Positions 1 through 6,604 of a DNA stretch of 12,144 bases are shown one piece after another. The translations under genes and the position numbers were made by a program. Source of the stretch: JBEHWX01 sp048498995 (lineage in GTDB: Bacteria > Bacteroidota > Ignavibacteria > OLB7); NCBI GenBank assembly GCA_048498995.1, contig JBEHWX010000138.1, forward strand, positions 1 through 12,144, given 5' to 3'. Every line of letters begins with the position of its first letter. Within the stretch, counting starts at the first letter, position 1. Under the pieces are notes generated by a model. It was not told the DNA's origin and made no database searches. It saw only the letters and a list, made by a program, of their open reading frames with translations.

Positions 1-112
1 GCTACCGAGATGCGGCTACCGAGATGCGGCTACCGAGATGCGGCTACCGAGATGCGGCTACCGAGATGCGGCTACCGAGATGCGGCTACCGAGATGCGGT
101 TATCGAAACAAG
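1..112. repeat. 14-bp tandem repeat (7 perfect copies plus one decayed copy)
   Basis: The unit GCTACCGAGATGCG is repeated head to tail seven times without a mismatch (1-98). A degenerate eighth copy, GTTATCGAAACAAG, follows at 99-112. Because 14 is not a multiple of 3, all three forward frames can be read as the same 14-residue peptide repeat, but no start signal or flanking coding region supports a gene. There are no spacers and no dyad symmetry, so this is a minisatellite-type repeat. The array begins at base 1, so its full length is unknown. Confidence 0.97.
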
Positions 113-265
113 CAGGTGGTGTGTCGGATCGACCGGACCATGCGCGGCACTCGCGGCGATGCGTCCGGGACGATGCATGCCGAGAAGCACGTTGACGAGA
201 CGCTCACGGATGGGATTGTGGCGGAGCGAGTGGCGAGATTCGAGCGGTGAGGCGGAGTGACGGGA
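113..265. other. Intergenic spacer downstream of the glycan operon
   Basis: These 153 bases lie between the tandem repeat and the stop codon of the 2-epimerase gene. I see no convincing gene, no clear stem followed by a T-run for the minus-strand operon, and no RNA gene. Short open stretches exist in several frames, but none has a ribosome binding site or recognisable protein character. If the operon has an intrinsic terminator, it is not obvious here. It may end by a factor-dependent mechanism or within the repeat. Confidence 0.5.
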
Positions 266-1414
266 TCAGCGGGAATCGCCGCGCCGGACAAGCCATGTCC
301 GGACGGCCTCCACGATCCGGGCCGAGGCGCCGGCGCCGCCGAACGGAAATGCCGGGCGGGACATGGAGGCGTGGAGCGCGCCATCGGTCAGCAGCCGCTC
401 CACGGTATCGACGATCCGATCGCTCACGAGCTCCGCGAGCATCGCGTTGCCGCTCATGAGCGCTTCCTGTCGCTCGGTCGTGGTGCGGAGAATGATCACC
501 GGAATGCCGAGCGCCGGCGCCTCCTCCTGCACGCCGCCGGAATCGGAGATCACGGCGAACGCGCGGGCCATGGCCGCGATGAACTCCGGATAGGAAAGCG
601 GTCCCGTGGTATGCAGGCGGGGATGAGGCTTCAGATGCTCGCGCACCGCGTCGAGCACCGCCGGATTCGGATGGACCGGGAAGAGCACCTCCACATCCTC
701 GTTCCGCTCCAGCAGTCGATTGATCGCCTCGAAGACGTTCCGCTGCGGCTCGCCGAAATTCTCGCGACGATGCGTGGTCAGCAGAAGCATGCGGCGTCCC
801 GATCCGCCGGATTTCGCATCGGCGGAGGCGCCGCCGACGATCTCGTTCAGCGTGTCGATCACCGTGTTGCCGGTAACGACGATCGCCTCGGCCGGCACAC
901 CCTCGCGCAGAAGGTTCTCCCGGTTGGCGTCGGTCGGCGGAAAGTGAAGCTCGGCGAGCTGCGTGAGGAGGCGCCGGTTCATCTCCTCCGGAAAAGGATG
1001 GAAGCGGTCGCCGGTACGCAGCCCGGCCTCCACGTGCGCCACCGGGATCTTCCGATAGAACGCGGCGAGCGCCGCCGCGGCCGCCGAGGAGGTATCTCCC
1101 TGTACCATCACCAGATCGGGACGCTCCCGCTCGTAGACCTCCGTGATCGCCGTCAGCACGCGAGCCGTGACATCCGCCGGACCCTGCCCCTCGGTCATGA
1201 TATCGAGGTCGTGATCGACGTGGATGCCGAAGAAGGCGAGAATCGGATCGACCATGTCGCGATGCTGGGCGGTGGCGACCACGACCACGCGGCCGATGGC
1301 GGCGGCGCGGAGCGCGCGGATCACCGGCACCAGCTTGATCGCTTCCGGACGCGTGCCGAGCGCGACGAGGATGACGGGGAGCGCGCCGTTCGATTCCTGA
1401 AGTCCGGAGGTCAT
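266..1414 (-). CDS. wecB: Non-hydrolysing UDP-N-acetylglucosamine 2-epimerase (WecB/MnaA family)
   Basis: This 382-residue protein has the usual length of the family, which interconverts UDP-GlcNAc and UDP-ManNAc in the cytoplasm. The family landmarks are present in order: GTRPEAIK at 20-27 (catalytic-region Lys27), GDTSS at 106-110 (Asp107), VEAGLRTGD at 128-136 (Glu129), PFPEEMNRR at 140-148 (acidic pair 143/144) and THRRENFG at 214-221 (His215). Two usually conserved residues differ: TAQH replaces TGQH (47-51 region) and Gln105 replaces the His of HGDT. The ATG overlaps the stop of the upstream glycosyltransferase (ATGA), and an AAGGGAAG purine run precedes it. It is the last gene of the operon and probably supplies an activated ManNAc-type sugar. 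No UDP-ManNAc dehydrogenase (wecC) is visible, so the final sugar is unknown. The family assignment is firm; the exact substrate is inferred. Confidence 0.93.
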   Translation of the reverse strand: MTSGLQESNGALPVILVALGTRPEAIKLVPVIRALRAAAIGRVVVVATAQHRDMVDPILAFFGIHVDHDLDIMTEGQGPADVTARVLTAITEVYERERPDLVMVQGDTSSAAAAALAAFYRKIPVAHVEAGLRTGDRFHPFPEEMNRRLLTQLAELHFPPTDANRENLLREGVPAEAIVVTGNTVIDTLNEIVGGASADAKSGGSGRRMLLLTTHRRENFGEPQRNVFEAINRLLERNEDVEVLFPVHPNPAVLDAVREHLKPHPRLHTTGPLSYPEFIAAMARAFAVISDSGGVQEEAPALGIPVIILRTTTERQEALMSGNAMLAELVSDRIVDTVERLLTDGALHASMSRPAFPFGGAGASARIVEAVRTWLVRRGDSR

Positions 1415-2448
1415 CTTCCCTTCCCCACGACCGAGCGATAGACATCGGCCGTTCTGGCCGAGACGACCGGCCAGAGATAGTTGTTCCTGATATGCTCCCG
1501 AAGCACGCCGTCATGACGGCCGAGCGCCTGCTCGATACCGCGCGCGATCGAGCGAACGTCGTACGGATCGACGTACATGGCATGATCGCCGAAATACTCC
1601 GTGGTGCCGCCATACCGCGTGATGCAGACATCGGCGCCGGCCAGCCCCGCCTCGAGCGCCGCGATGCCGGGGGTCTCGAAGAGGGATGGGAGCGCGAAGA
1701 CCCGGCAGGCGGCGTAGGCGGAGGCGAGCATCTCCGAGTCGTTGTCGAGTCCCTGGATGATCGTGATCCGCTTGTTGCGCGCGGCCGCCTCCATGCACTG
1801 CCGTCCGTACACGCCATCGTGTACCTTCCCGATGATCACCGCCGGAACATCGATCCGCTCGAGTGCCTGGATGAGCGCCAGCACGTTCTTCCGTCGCGAT
1901 CCGATGTGCCCCACGTTCAGCACGAAATCCTTCACGCCGTAGGTCTTCACGAACAGATCGGGGTCGGCATGCGCGAAGCGCTCGTCCACGCCGTTCGGGA
2001 TCACCGTCACGCGGCGCGGGTCCACGCCGAACCCCTCGGTGATGATCTCCCCTTCCTTCGCCGTGTTCGGCAGCACCGCCTCGGCCATGCGGCAGATATG
2101 ACTGCTGACGCCGTAATCGGTGTGCACGCCGCTGGCAAGCCGCTTCAGCACCCGCTCCATCGCGATCGTGCTCCTGATGGCCCATGGGCGGCGCAGCGTG
2201 AAGAAGATCGAGGAGACCACGAACTTCTGCCGGAAATGCTCCATGCGCAGGGCGATGTCGTAGGTCATTCCGTTGGCGCCGAAGATGTGCACCAGATCGA
2301 AGCGCTCGGGATCGAACCGGCTCCACTGGTCGAACCAGCTCACCTCCACTCCGTGATCCTCGAGATGGCGCGCGGTCTGGCGAACCTGCGTGAGCGGTCC
2401 GCCGGCGACCATCGAGATGCTCAGCTGCGCGACGAAGCAGACGTTCAT
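1411..2448 (-). CDS. GT4-type (GT-B fold) glycosyltransferase
   Basis: This 345-residue protein looks like a retaining GT-B glycosyltransferase. It has a glycine-rich N-terminal motif at 15-20 (AGGPLT), a VIPNGVD segment at 149-155 opening the C-terminal domain, a GHIGSRRKN segment at 180-188, and the E-x7-E donor-site motif at Glu258/Glu266 (ETPGIAALE). The reading frame stays open upstream to 2559, but the ATG at 2448 is preferred. It begins a typical beta-strand (MNVCFVAQL), has GGAG six bases upstream, and overlaps the deacetylase stop as ATGA. No membrane segment is seen, so it should act on the cytoplasmic face of the membrane on a lipid-linked glycan. Donor and acceptor sugars cannot be read from the sequence. 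It is translationally coupled to the genes on both sides. Confidence 0.9.
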   Translation of the reverse strand: MNVCFVAQLSISMVAGGPLTQVRQTARHLEDHGVEVSWFDQWSRFDPERFDLVHIFGANGMTYDIALRMEHFRQKFVVSSIFFTLRRPWAIRSTIAMERVLKRLASGVHTDYGVSSHICRMAEAVLPNTAKEGEIITEGFGVDPRRVTVIPNGVDERFAHADPDLFVKTYGVKDFVLNVGHIGSRRKNVLALIQALERIDVPAVIIGKVHDGVYGRQCMEAAARNKRITIIQGLDNDSEMLASAYAACRVFALPSLFETPGIAALEAGLAGADVCITRYGGTTEYFGDHAMYVDPYDVRSIARGIEQALGRHDGVLREHIRNNYLWPVVSARTADVYRSVVGKGR

Positions 2449-3983
2449 TGGCGACTCCGGGCGTTGAGATCCTCGAGCGACTGGCGCCACAGACGGAAGC
2501 TGGGGCGTCGCGCCGAGATGCGGGATGCCGGCGGCGGAACCACCGGACGGAGCGGGCACCAGACCAGATCGCGCATCGCATGGGCGCCCGCCGCGGAGAT
2601 GAACGCTCGGGACCGCCCCTCACCCTGCACGGCGAGCATCACTCCCTCGGGGAGATCGACGTCGAGCGTCACCACGCCGTCGCTCGACAGCAGCACCTCG
2701 GCGCGCGTCCGGCCACGGAGGCGCCACCATTCGGCGTACTCCCCCATCGTCACGTTCCGGATCCCCTCGTCGAGCGCGCTACGGAGGGTATCGGCCATCA
2801 CCTCGGCGCGGCCGTGCAGCGGATGATGATAGAAGAAGAGGGGCTCGCTCATCGCGAGCTTGTGCCGGATCGCGCCTCGGTAATACTGTTTCATCGCGTC
2901 CGGGGGATACTTGGCGCGGATCAGACTGCCGATCGAGATCGGATGCACCGGCACCTGCAGGCTCGTGATGGAGCCGGCCCTGTTCGGAATGAAGGAGGGA
3001 ACGTTGTCGTAATCGGCGGAGAACTCCGAGGAGTAGTCGATGCCGAGATCATGGAGGGCGGCGGCGAGCCCTTCGTTGAAGAAGCCGTTCGGCGAGGCGA
3101 AGCCGCGCGGCGCGAAGCCGGCCCGCTCCAGCAGCGCGCGCGCCTCCAGGATGTTGGCGCGGTTCTCCTCGAAGCCCTCGAACGTCCGATGGCGGAATCC
3201 GTGGATGCCGATCTCGTCGCCGTCGAAGCGCGTGAACTCCTCCAGCCACTCGGCGTGCGCGCCGACGTGAAGGAACCAGGTGAGCCTGGCCCGCTGCTCG
3301 CGCGCGACGCGATGAAGCTCCCGCACCGCCGCCGGATCGCCGTAATCGCTGTCGATCCTGTAGGCGAGCAGGCTCTCCTCCCCATCCGGATAATACCAGA
3401 GATGCGCGAAGGGAAGGCCGCGATCGAGGTGCAGCCAGCGGAGCGTCCGCTCGACGAGATGGCGGAGCTCCCCCTTCGAGACGCGGGAGGTGATCTCGTT
3501 CGGCGGCGGGCCGGCCTCGGTGAGGAAGCGCTTCCTGAGGCGTCGACGATCGAGCGCGAGCGAGGCGATGTCGAGCCCGACGGTCGCCAGCCGTCCGCGG
3601 CCGACCGTCGAGAGGAGGATCGGATCACGCTCCCCGGCCGGCACGCGCGCGTTGTCGAAGATGTCGACGAGCCAGAGCCCGTCGTAGACCTCGGGATGAA
3701 CGGAGGGATGGAACGAGCCGATGTGGCGACGGCGCGGCGGGGCGCCGGCGAGCCTGGCGTGGAAGCGGCCGGTATCGAGCACGGCTCCGCCGGCGCGAAG
3801 ATATGCCTCGATGCGCGCGGCCTGGTTGTCGGTGACCGGCTGATCCACGATGATGACGCTGAACGACTCCGGCGGGATCTCCCCGGAGGAGGGGACGCGA
3901 TCGACGCGGAGGCCGAGCTGATCAAGCAGCATCCGCCAGCCCACGTCGGGGCGGAGAAGGCCTATGACGCCGCGGACGGTCAT
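2445..3983 (-). CDS. Polysaccharide deacetylase (NodB/CE4-like) with N-terminal amidotransferase-like segment
   Basis: This 512-residue protein appears to have three parts. Residues about 1-160 resemble a class I glutamine-amidotransferase-like (ThuA-type) fold, with VIIVDQPVTDNQAARIEAYL followed by RAGGAVLD (43-70); no catalytic Cys triad is evident. Residues about 200-420 form a NodB-type deacetylase region: RIDSDYGD at 209-216 with Asp211/Asp213 in the place of the TFDD motif, HGFRH at 261-265 as the metal-binding H-x3-H, FASPNG at 295-300, and FFYHHPLHG at 383-391. Residues about 425-490 look beta-rich, perhaps a small accessory domain. The protein probably removes N- or O-acetyl groups from the glycan made by this operon. 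No signal peptide is seen at the chosen start, so its compartment is unclear. The start at 3983 overlaps the flippase stop (ATGA); the frame is open further upstream, but there it only shadows the flippase. Confidence 0.85.
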   Translation of the reverse strand: MTVRGVIGLLRPDVGWRMLLDQLGLRVDRVPSSGEIPPESFSVIIVDQPVTDNQAARIEAYLRAGGAVLDTGRFHARLAGAPPRRRHIGSFHPSVHPEVYDGLWLVDIFDNARVPAGERDPILLSTVGRGRLATVGLDIASLALDRRRLRKRFLTEAGPPPNEITSRVSKGELRHLVERTLRWLHLDRGLPFAHLWYYPDGEESLLAYRIDSDYGDPAAVRELHRVAREQRARLTWFLHVGAHAEWLEEFTRFDGDEIGIHGFRHRTFEGFEENRANILEARALLERAGFAPRGFASPNGFFNEGLAAALHDLGIDYSSEFSADYDNVPSFIPNRAGSITSLQVPVHPISIGSLIRAKYPPDAMKQYYRGAIRHKLAMSEPLFFYHHPLHGRAEVMADTLRSALDEGIRNVTMGEYAEWWRLRGRTRAEVLLSSDGVVTLDVDLPEGVMLAVQGEGRSRAFISAAGAHAMRDLVWCPLRPVVPPPASRISARRPSFRLWRQSLEDLNARSRQ

Positions 3984-5374
3984 CGGCGCACCGCCAGCAG
4001 GATATCCGAGCGACGGACCACGCGGGTGGCCAGCGCCAGCAGGAGCAGCAGCAGGCCCACCAGCGGCGCCTGCCAGACGGCCCCGAGGCCGAGCGTGGCG
4101 CCGGCGGCGATCACGGCGGTCACGACGAGCGCCATCGTGCCGGTGGGAGCCAGCACCGGAACCCGGAAGTAGCGTTTGAACTCGGTGTACATCAGTATCA
4201 TGATCGTCGACTCGCCGGCCACGACCGAGACGGCGGTTCCTCGAAGGCCCCAGAGATAGGTGAGGCCGAGAATCAGGGCCGTCGAGACGACGCTCCCCCG
4301 CATCATCGTGCGGAAGTAGCGCCGCTCCTGGCCGATCGCGATGAGGCCGTAGGCGAAGAAGCTGTTGACGACGGTCGCCGCGCCGAACCAGGAGACGATC
4401 GCCAGCACGGGGCCGCCGGATGCATACTCGGCGCCGAAGAGGATTCTGAGGATCGCCGACGCGAAGATCGTCGCCAGGGCGCAGAGCGTGAAGATGCCGG
4501 CCATCACCAGGCGGTAGATCGAGCCGAGCATCGTCTCCAGCTCCTCCTTCGGCCGCGAGGAGAGCTGCGCCATCAGCGGGAGGAAGACCGCGACGAAGAC
4601 GCGATCGACCATGAGGAGGAAGAAGACCCCCTTCATCGCCACGCCGAGGATGCCCGCGTCGGCCGGCGTGTAGAGCCATTCGACGACGACCGGCGGGAGC
4701 GACTGGATCACCTGCGCGAACGCGCCGCCGAGCCCGATATGCACCGCCCGCCGGATGGCCTCGACCGGCCGCGCCAGTCCGAGACTCCGCGGCAGAAGCC
4801 GGTCCTCCTTCCGTCGGAACGGGAGGAGCCACGCGGCCGTGAGAAGATTGCTCGCCAGGAACACCGTCGGCACCATCCTCACATCCTCCGGCGACTTCAC
4901 CAGCAGCAGCAGCCCGCCGAGGTAGACGGCGCCGGAGAGGAACCGGGAGATCGCCACCAGCCGGAAGTTCCTGATCCCCTGAAAATACCACTCGATCAGA
5001 AAGGCATAGGGGAAGAGCGTGAGCAGATAGAGCTGGAGAACCGGCTGCACCGGGCTGCCATGGTAGCCGATGAGGGCGACCCCCTCGAAGACGAGGAAGA
5101 TCGCGGCCGCGATGATCCCCTTGGTCAGCAGAATCTCCGAGGGCTCGAACTCCCGCGCGCCGGGGGGCTTGGCCACCTCCCGCGTGCCGATGGTCGCCAG
5201 GCCGAAGTCCGAAAGCCAGAAGGCGTAGGAGAGAACCGAGGTGGCGACCACGGTGACGCCGAACGCGCTGCTGCCGAGCGACCGCGCCAGGTGGACCGAC
5301 GCGAGGAAGCCGAGGAGCCGCGCGGCGGCATCCCCCGAGAATCCGAAGATCGCGTCGATCGAGACTTTCCTCAT
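3980..5374 (-). CDS. Wzx-like polysaccharide/oligosaccharide flippase (MOP superfamily)
   Basis: This 464-residue, strongly hydrophobic protein has roughly 12-14 predicted membrane segments spread over its whole length, the usual size for Wzx/PST-type exporters. The N-terminal region (about residues 9-60, with AARLLGFLASVHLARSLG and the WLSDFGLATIGTREVA segment) is typical of the family. The region from 100 to 150 includes LIEWYFQG, a pattern often seen in polysaccharide exporters. The role would be to flip a lipid-linked repeat unit across the inner membrane. The start at ATG 5374 overlaps the stop of the upstream glycosyltransferase as ATGA, with only a weak Shine-Dalgarno, so reinitiation by coupled ribosomes is likely. 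No Wzy polymerase or chain-length regulator lies in the window, so the polymerisation route is unknown. Confidence 0.9.
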   Translation of the reverse strand: MRKVSIDAIFGFSGDAAARLLGFLASVHLARSLGSSAFGVTVVATSVLSYAFWLSDFGLATIGTREVAKPPGAREFEPSEILLTKGIIAAAIFLVFEGVALIGYHGSPVQPVLQLYLLTLFPYAFLIEWYFQGIRNFRLVAISRFLSGAVYLGGLLLLVKSPEDVRMVPTVFLASNLLTAAWLLPFRRKEDRLLPRSLGLARPVEAIRRAVHIGLGGAFAQVIQSLPPVVVEWLYTPADAGILGVAMKGVFFLLMVDRVFVAVFLPLMAQLSSRPKEELETMLGSIYRLVMAGIFTLCALATIFASAILRILFGAEYASGGPVLAIVSWFGAATVVNSFFAYGLIAIGQERRYFRTMMRGSVVSTALILGLTYLWGLRGTAVSVVAGESTIMILMYTEFKRYFRVPVLAPTGTMALVVTAVIAAGATLGLGAVWQAPLVGLLLLLLALATRVVRRSDILLAVRR

Positions 5375-6384
5375 GAGGCCAGGCGGTTGATGATGGCCAT
5401 CAGCTCCCGTTCCCGCCGTTCGCGCGGGAAGAGCTCGGCGATCCGCGCGCGGGCGCGCCGGCCCGCCTCGGCCGGGAGCGCGACCGCCTCGGCAAGCCGC
5501 GCGCAGAGCTCGTCCCGGTCGCCGCTGGCGATGAGAAAGCCGCAGTCGCCGATAGCGGTCGGAATGCCGCCGACGCGGGTGCCGACCGGGATGCACTCGG
5601 AGAGCATCCCCTCGCAGAGGGCGTTCGGGAGCCCCTCGCGCAGGGAGAGCTGGCAGTAGATCTTCGCGCTTCGATAGTGGCGGTCCAGCTCCTCGCGGGG
5701 CACCGGCGGCATCAGCTCGAGGTTCCGGAGATCCTCCGCGGCAAGCGTCGCCGTGAGCGCCGCGGCCACCTCGGCGTGAACGCCGATCGCGCGGAAGCGC
5801 AGATGCGGCATCCGCCGCGCGGCGGCGATGAACAGATCGATCCCCTTCAGCCGGGCGCGCTCCAGCGTGTCGCTCACCGCCACGGTTAGCACCAGATCAT
5901 CCTCCTTCTCCTCCCCTCCCCTCCATCGGTCCACGTCGTAGCCGGTCGGGACGATCCGGATACCGGGGAGCGGCAGCCCGCTCGACCGGCGGAGCTCCTC
6001 GGCAAGCGTGGCGTCCACGGCGAGAATATCGTCGGCGTGGGAGAGCGCCCAGCGGAGGAGCGGGCGGCGCCACCGGCTGAGCCAGATCCCGTACCCGATG
6101 CGGGCGTCGCGGGCGGCATCGACGCCGCCGATCATGATGATCGTGCGCCGTCCGGCGCCGCGCGCGCCGAGCACCATGAAGAAGGTGTAGACCGAACAGA
6201 ACCAGGAGAAGGAGACATCGGCGCGTCGCGCGCGTCGCAGCACCTCCAGCGGCGCGCCGAGCCCCGCGCCGAGCCACACATCCAGATCGACGTGACGCGC
6301 CAGGAGCTCGATATCGTCCCGGATGAACGACGTGTTCATCGTGGACGTGAAGAAGAGAGAGATGCGGGCCGGTGCGCGGCTCAA
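5371..6384 (-). CDS. GT4-type glycosyltransferase, first gene of the glycan operon (TTG start)
   Basis: This 337-residue protein looks like a GT-B glycosyltransferase of family GT4. The N-terminus (ISLFFTSTMNTSF, 9-21) is a typical first strand and loop, VPTGYDVDRW lies at 145-154, and the donor-site E-x7-E motif is at Glu250/Glu258 (REGLPNALCEGM). The frame is open up to 6570, but the upstream part is arginine- and serine-rich and unlike protein of this family. The TTG at 6384 is preferred because GGAGGAG stands eight bases before it and it opens directly into the conserved strand. Residues 62-75 and 81-86 are hydrophobic enough to touch the membrane. As first gene it carries the only strong ribosome binding site of the operon and probably sets translation of the whole set. 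Sugar specificity is unknown. Confidence 0.85.
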   Translation of the reverse strand: MSRAPARISLFFTSTMNTSFIRDDIELLARHVDLDVWLGAGLGAPLEVLRRARRADVSFSWFCSVYTFFMVLGARGAGRRTIIMIGGVDAARDARIGYGIWLSRWRRPLLRWALSHADDILAVDATLAEELRRSSGLPLPGIRIVPTGYDVDRWRGGEEKEDDLVLTVAVSDTLERARLKGIDLFIAAARRMPHLRFRAIGVHAEVAAALTATLAAEDLRNLELMPPVPREELDRHYRSAKIYCQLSLREGLPNALCEGMLSECIPVGTRVGGIPTAIGDCGFLIASGDRDELCARLAEAVALPAEAGRRARARIAELFPRERRERELMAIINRLAS

Positions 6385-6396
6385 CGACGTAACTCC
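6385..6396 (-). promoter_or_regulatory. Strong Shine-Dalgarno deciding a TTG start
   Basis: On the minus strand GGAGGAG is followed after eight bases (TTACGTCG) by TTG. This is the best ribosome binding site in the operon and supports a non-ATG start for the first glycosyltransferase. Confidence 0.7.
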
Positions 6397-6417
6397 TCCA
6401 GAGACGAGATGAGGATG

Positions 6418-6450
6418 CGAGCCGTTCGGGCGAGCCGTTCGGGCGAGCCG
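6418..6450. repeat. 13-bp direct repeat (2.5 copies) in the operon leader
   Basis: CGAGCCGTTCGGG occurs twice in tandem (6418-6430, 6431-6443) and is followed by a partial third copy, CGAGCCG (6444-6450). It lies in the stretch between the hutU terminator and the first glycosyltransferase, about 34 bases upstream of the TTG start, so it is in the probable 5' leader or promoter region of the glycan operon. No clear promoter hexamers can be picked out around it. Confidence 0.85.
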
Positions 6451-6500
6451 TCTCGTGGCGACCCGGGCGGACGAGGAAGAGAGAGAGAACGGCCCATCGG

Positions 6501-6534
6501 AAAAAAACGCCGTCACCCGAGCGGGGCCGGCGTT
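6501..6534 (-). terminator. Intrinsic terminator of hutU
   Basis: On the minus strand AACGCCG pairs perfectly with CGGCGTT (plus-strand arms 6506-6512 and 6528-6534) around a 15-base loop that can add CCC/GGG pairs. The stem runs straight into a seven-T run (plus-strand A7 at 6501-6507). This is a textbook Rho-independent terminator about 70 bases after the hutU stop. It separates hutU from the glycan operon. Confidence 0.85.
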
Positions 6535-6558
6535 CCAGCGGGAGCGAAGAGGGATGGC

Positions 6559-6592
6559 GCCCGGGAGCACGCGTCGCGGCGCGCTCCCGGGC
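6559..6592 (-). other. GC-rich 10-bp hairpin just after hutU
   Basis: GCCCGGGAGC (6559-6568) and GCTCCCGGGC (6583-6592) form a perfect 10-bp inverted repeat around a 14-base GC-rich loop, starting 12 bases after the hutU stop codon. No T-run follows on either strand. It may stabilise the 3' end of the mRNA, or act as a pause or first-stage terminator ahead of the T-run terminator at 6501-6534. Confidence 0.75.
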
Positions 6593-6604
6593 GGGCACCT
6601 CGCG

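Noticed and set aside
1..112. CRISPR array or repeat-protein gene
   Set aside because: There are no spacers between units, and the 14-base period makes every forward frame read the same peptide. No start signal or conserved downstream sequence supports translation.
100..265. Short minus-strand reading frames (including one reading NPIRERLVNVLLG)
   Set aside because: They lack a start with a ribosome binding site, end within or beside the repeat, and show no family resemblance. The protein-like look is within what GC-rich DNA gives by chance.
3984..4991. N-terminal extension of the deacetylase frame (to 848 residues)
   Set aside because: The extension lies wholly over the flippase gene in another frame and reads as Arg/Gly/Pro-rich noise. 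The ATG at 3983 fits the ATGA overlap pattern of the operon.
6385..6570. N-terminal extension of the first glycosyltransferase to an ATG at 6570
   Set aside because: It would run through the hutU terminator and the 13-bp repeat and encode Ser/Arg-rich sequence unlike the family, while TTG 6384 has a strong ribosome binding site.
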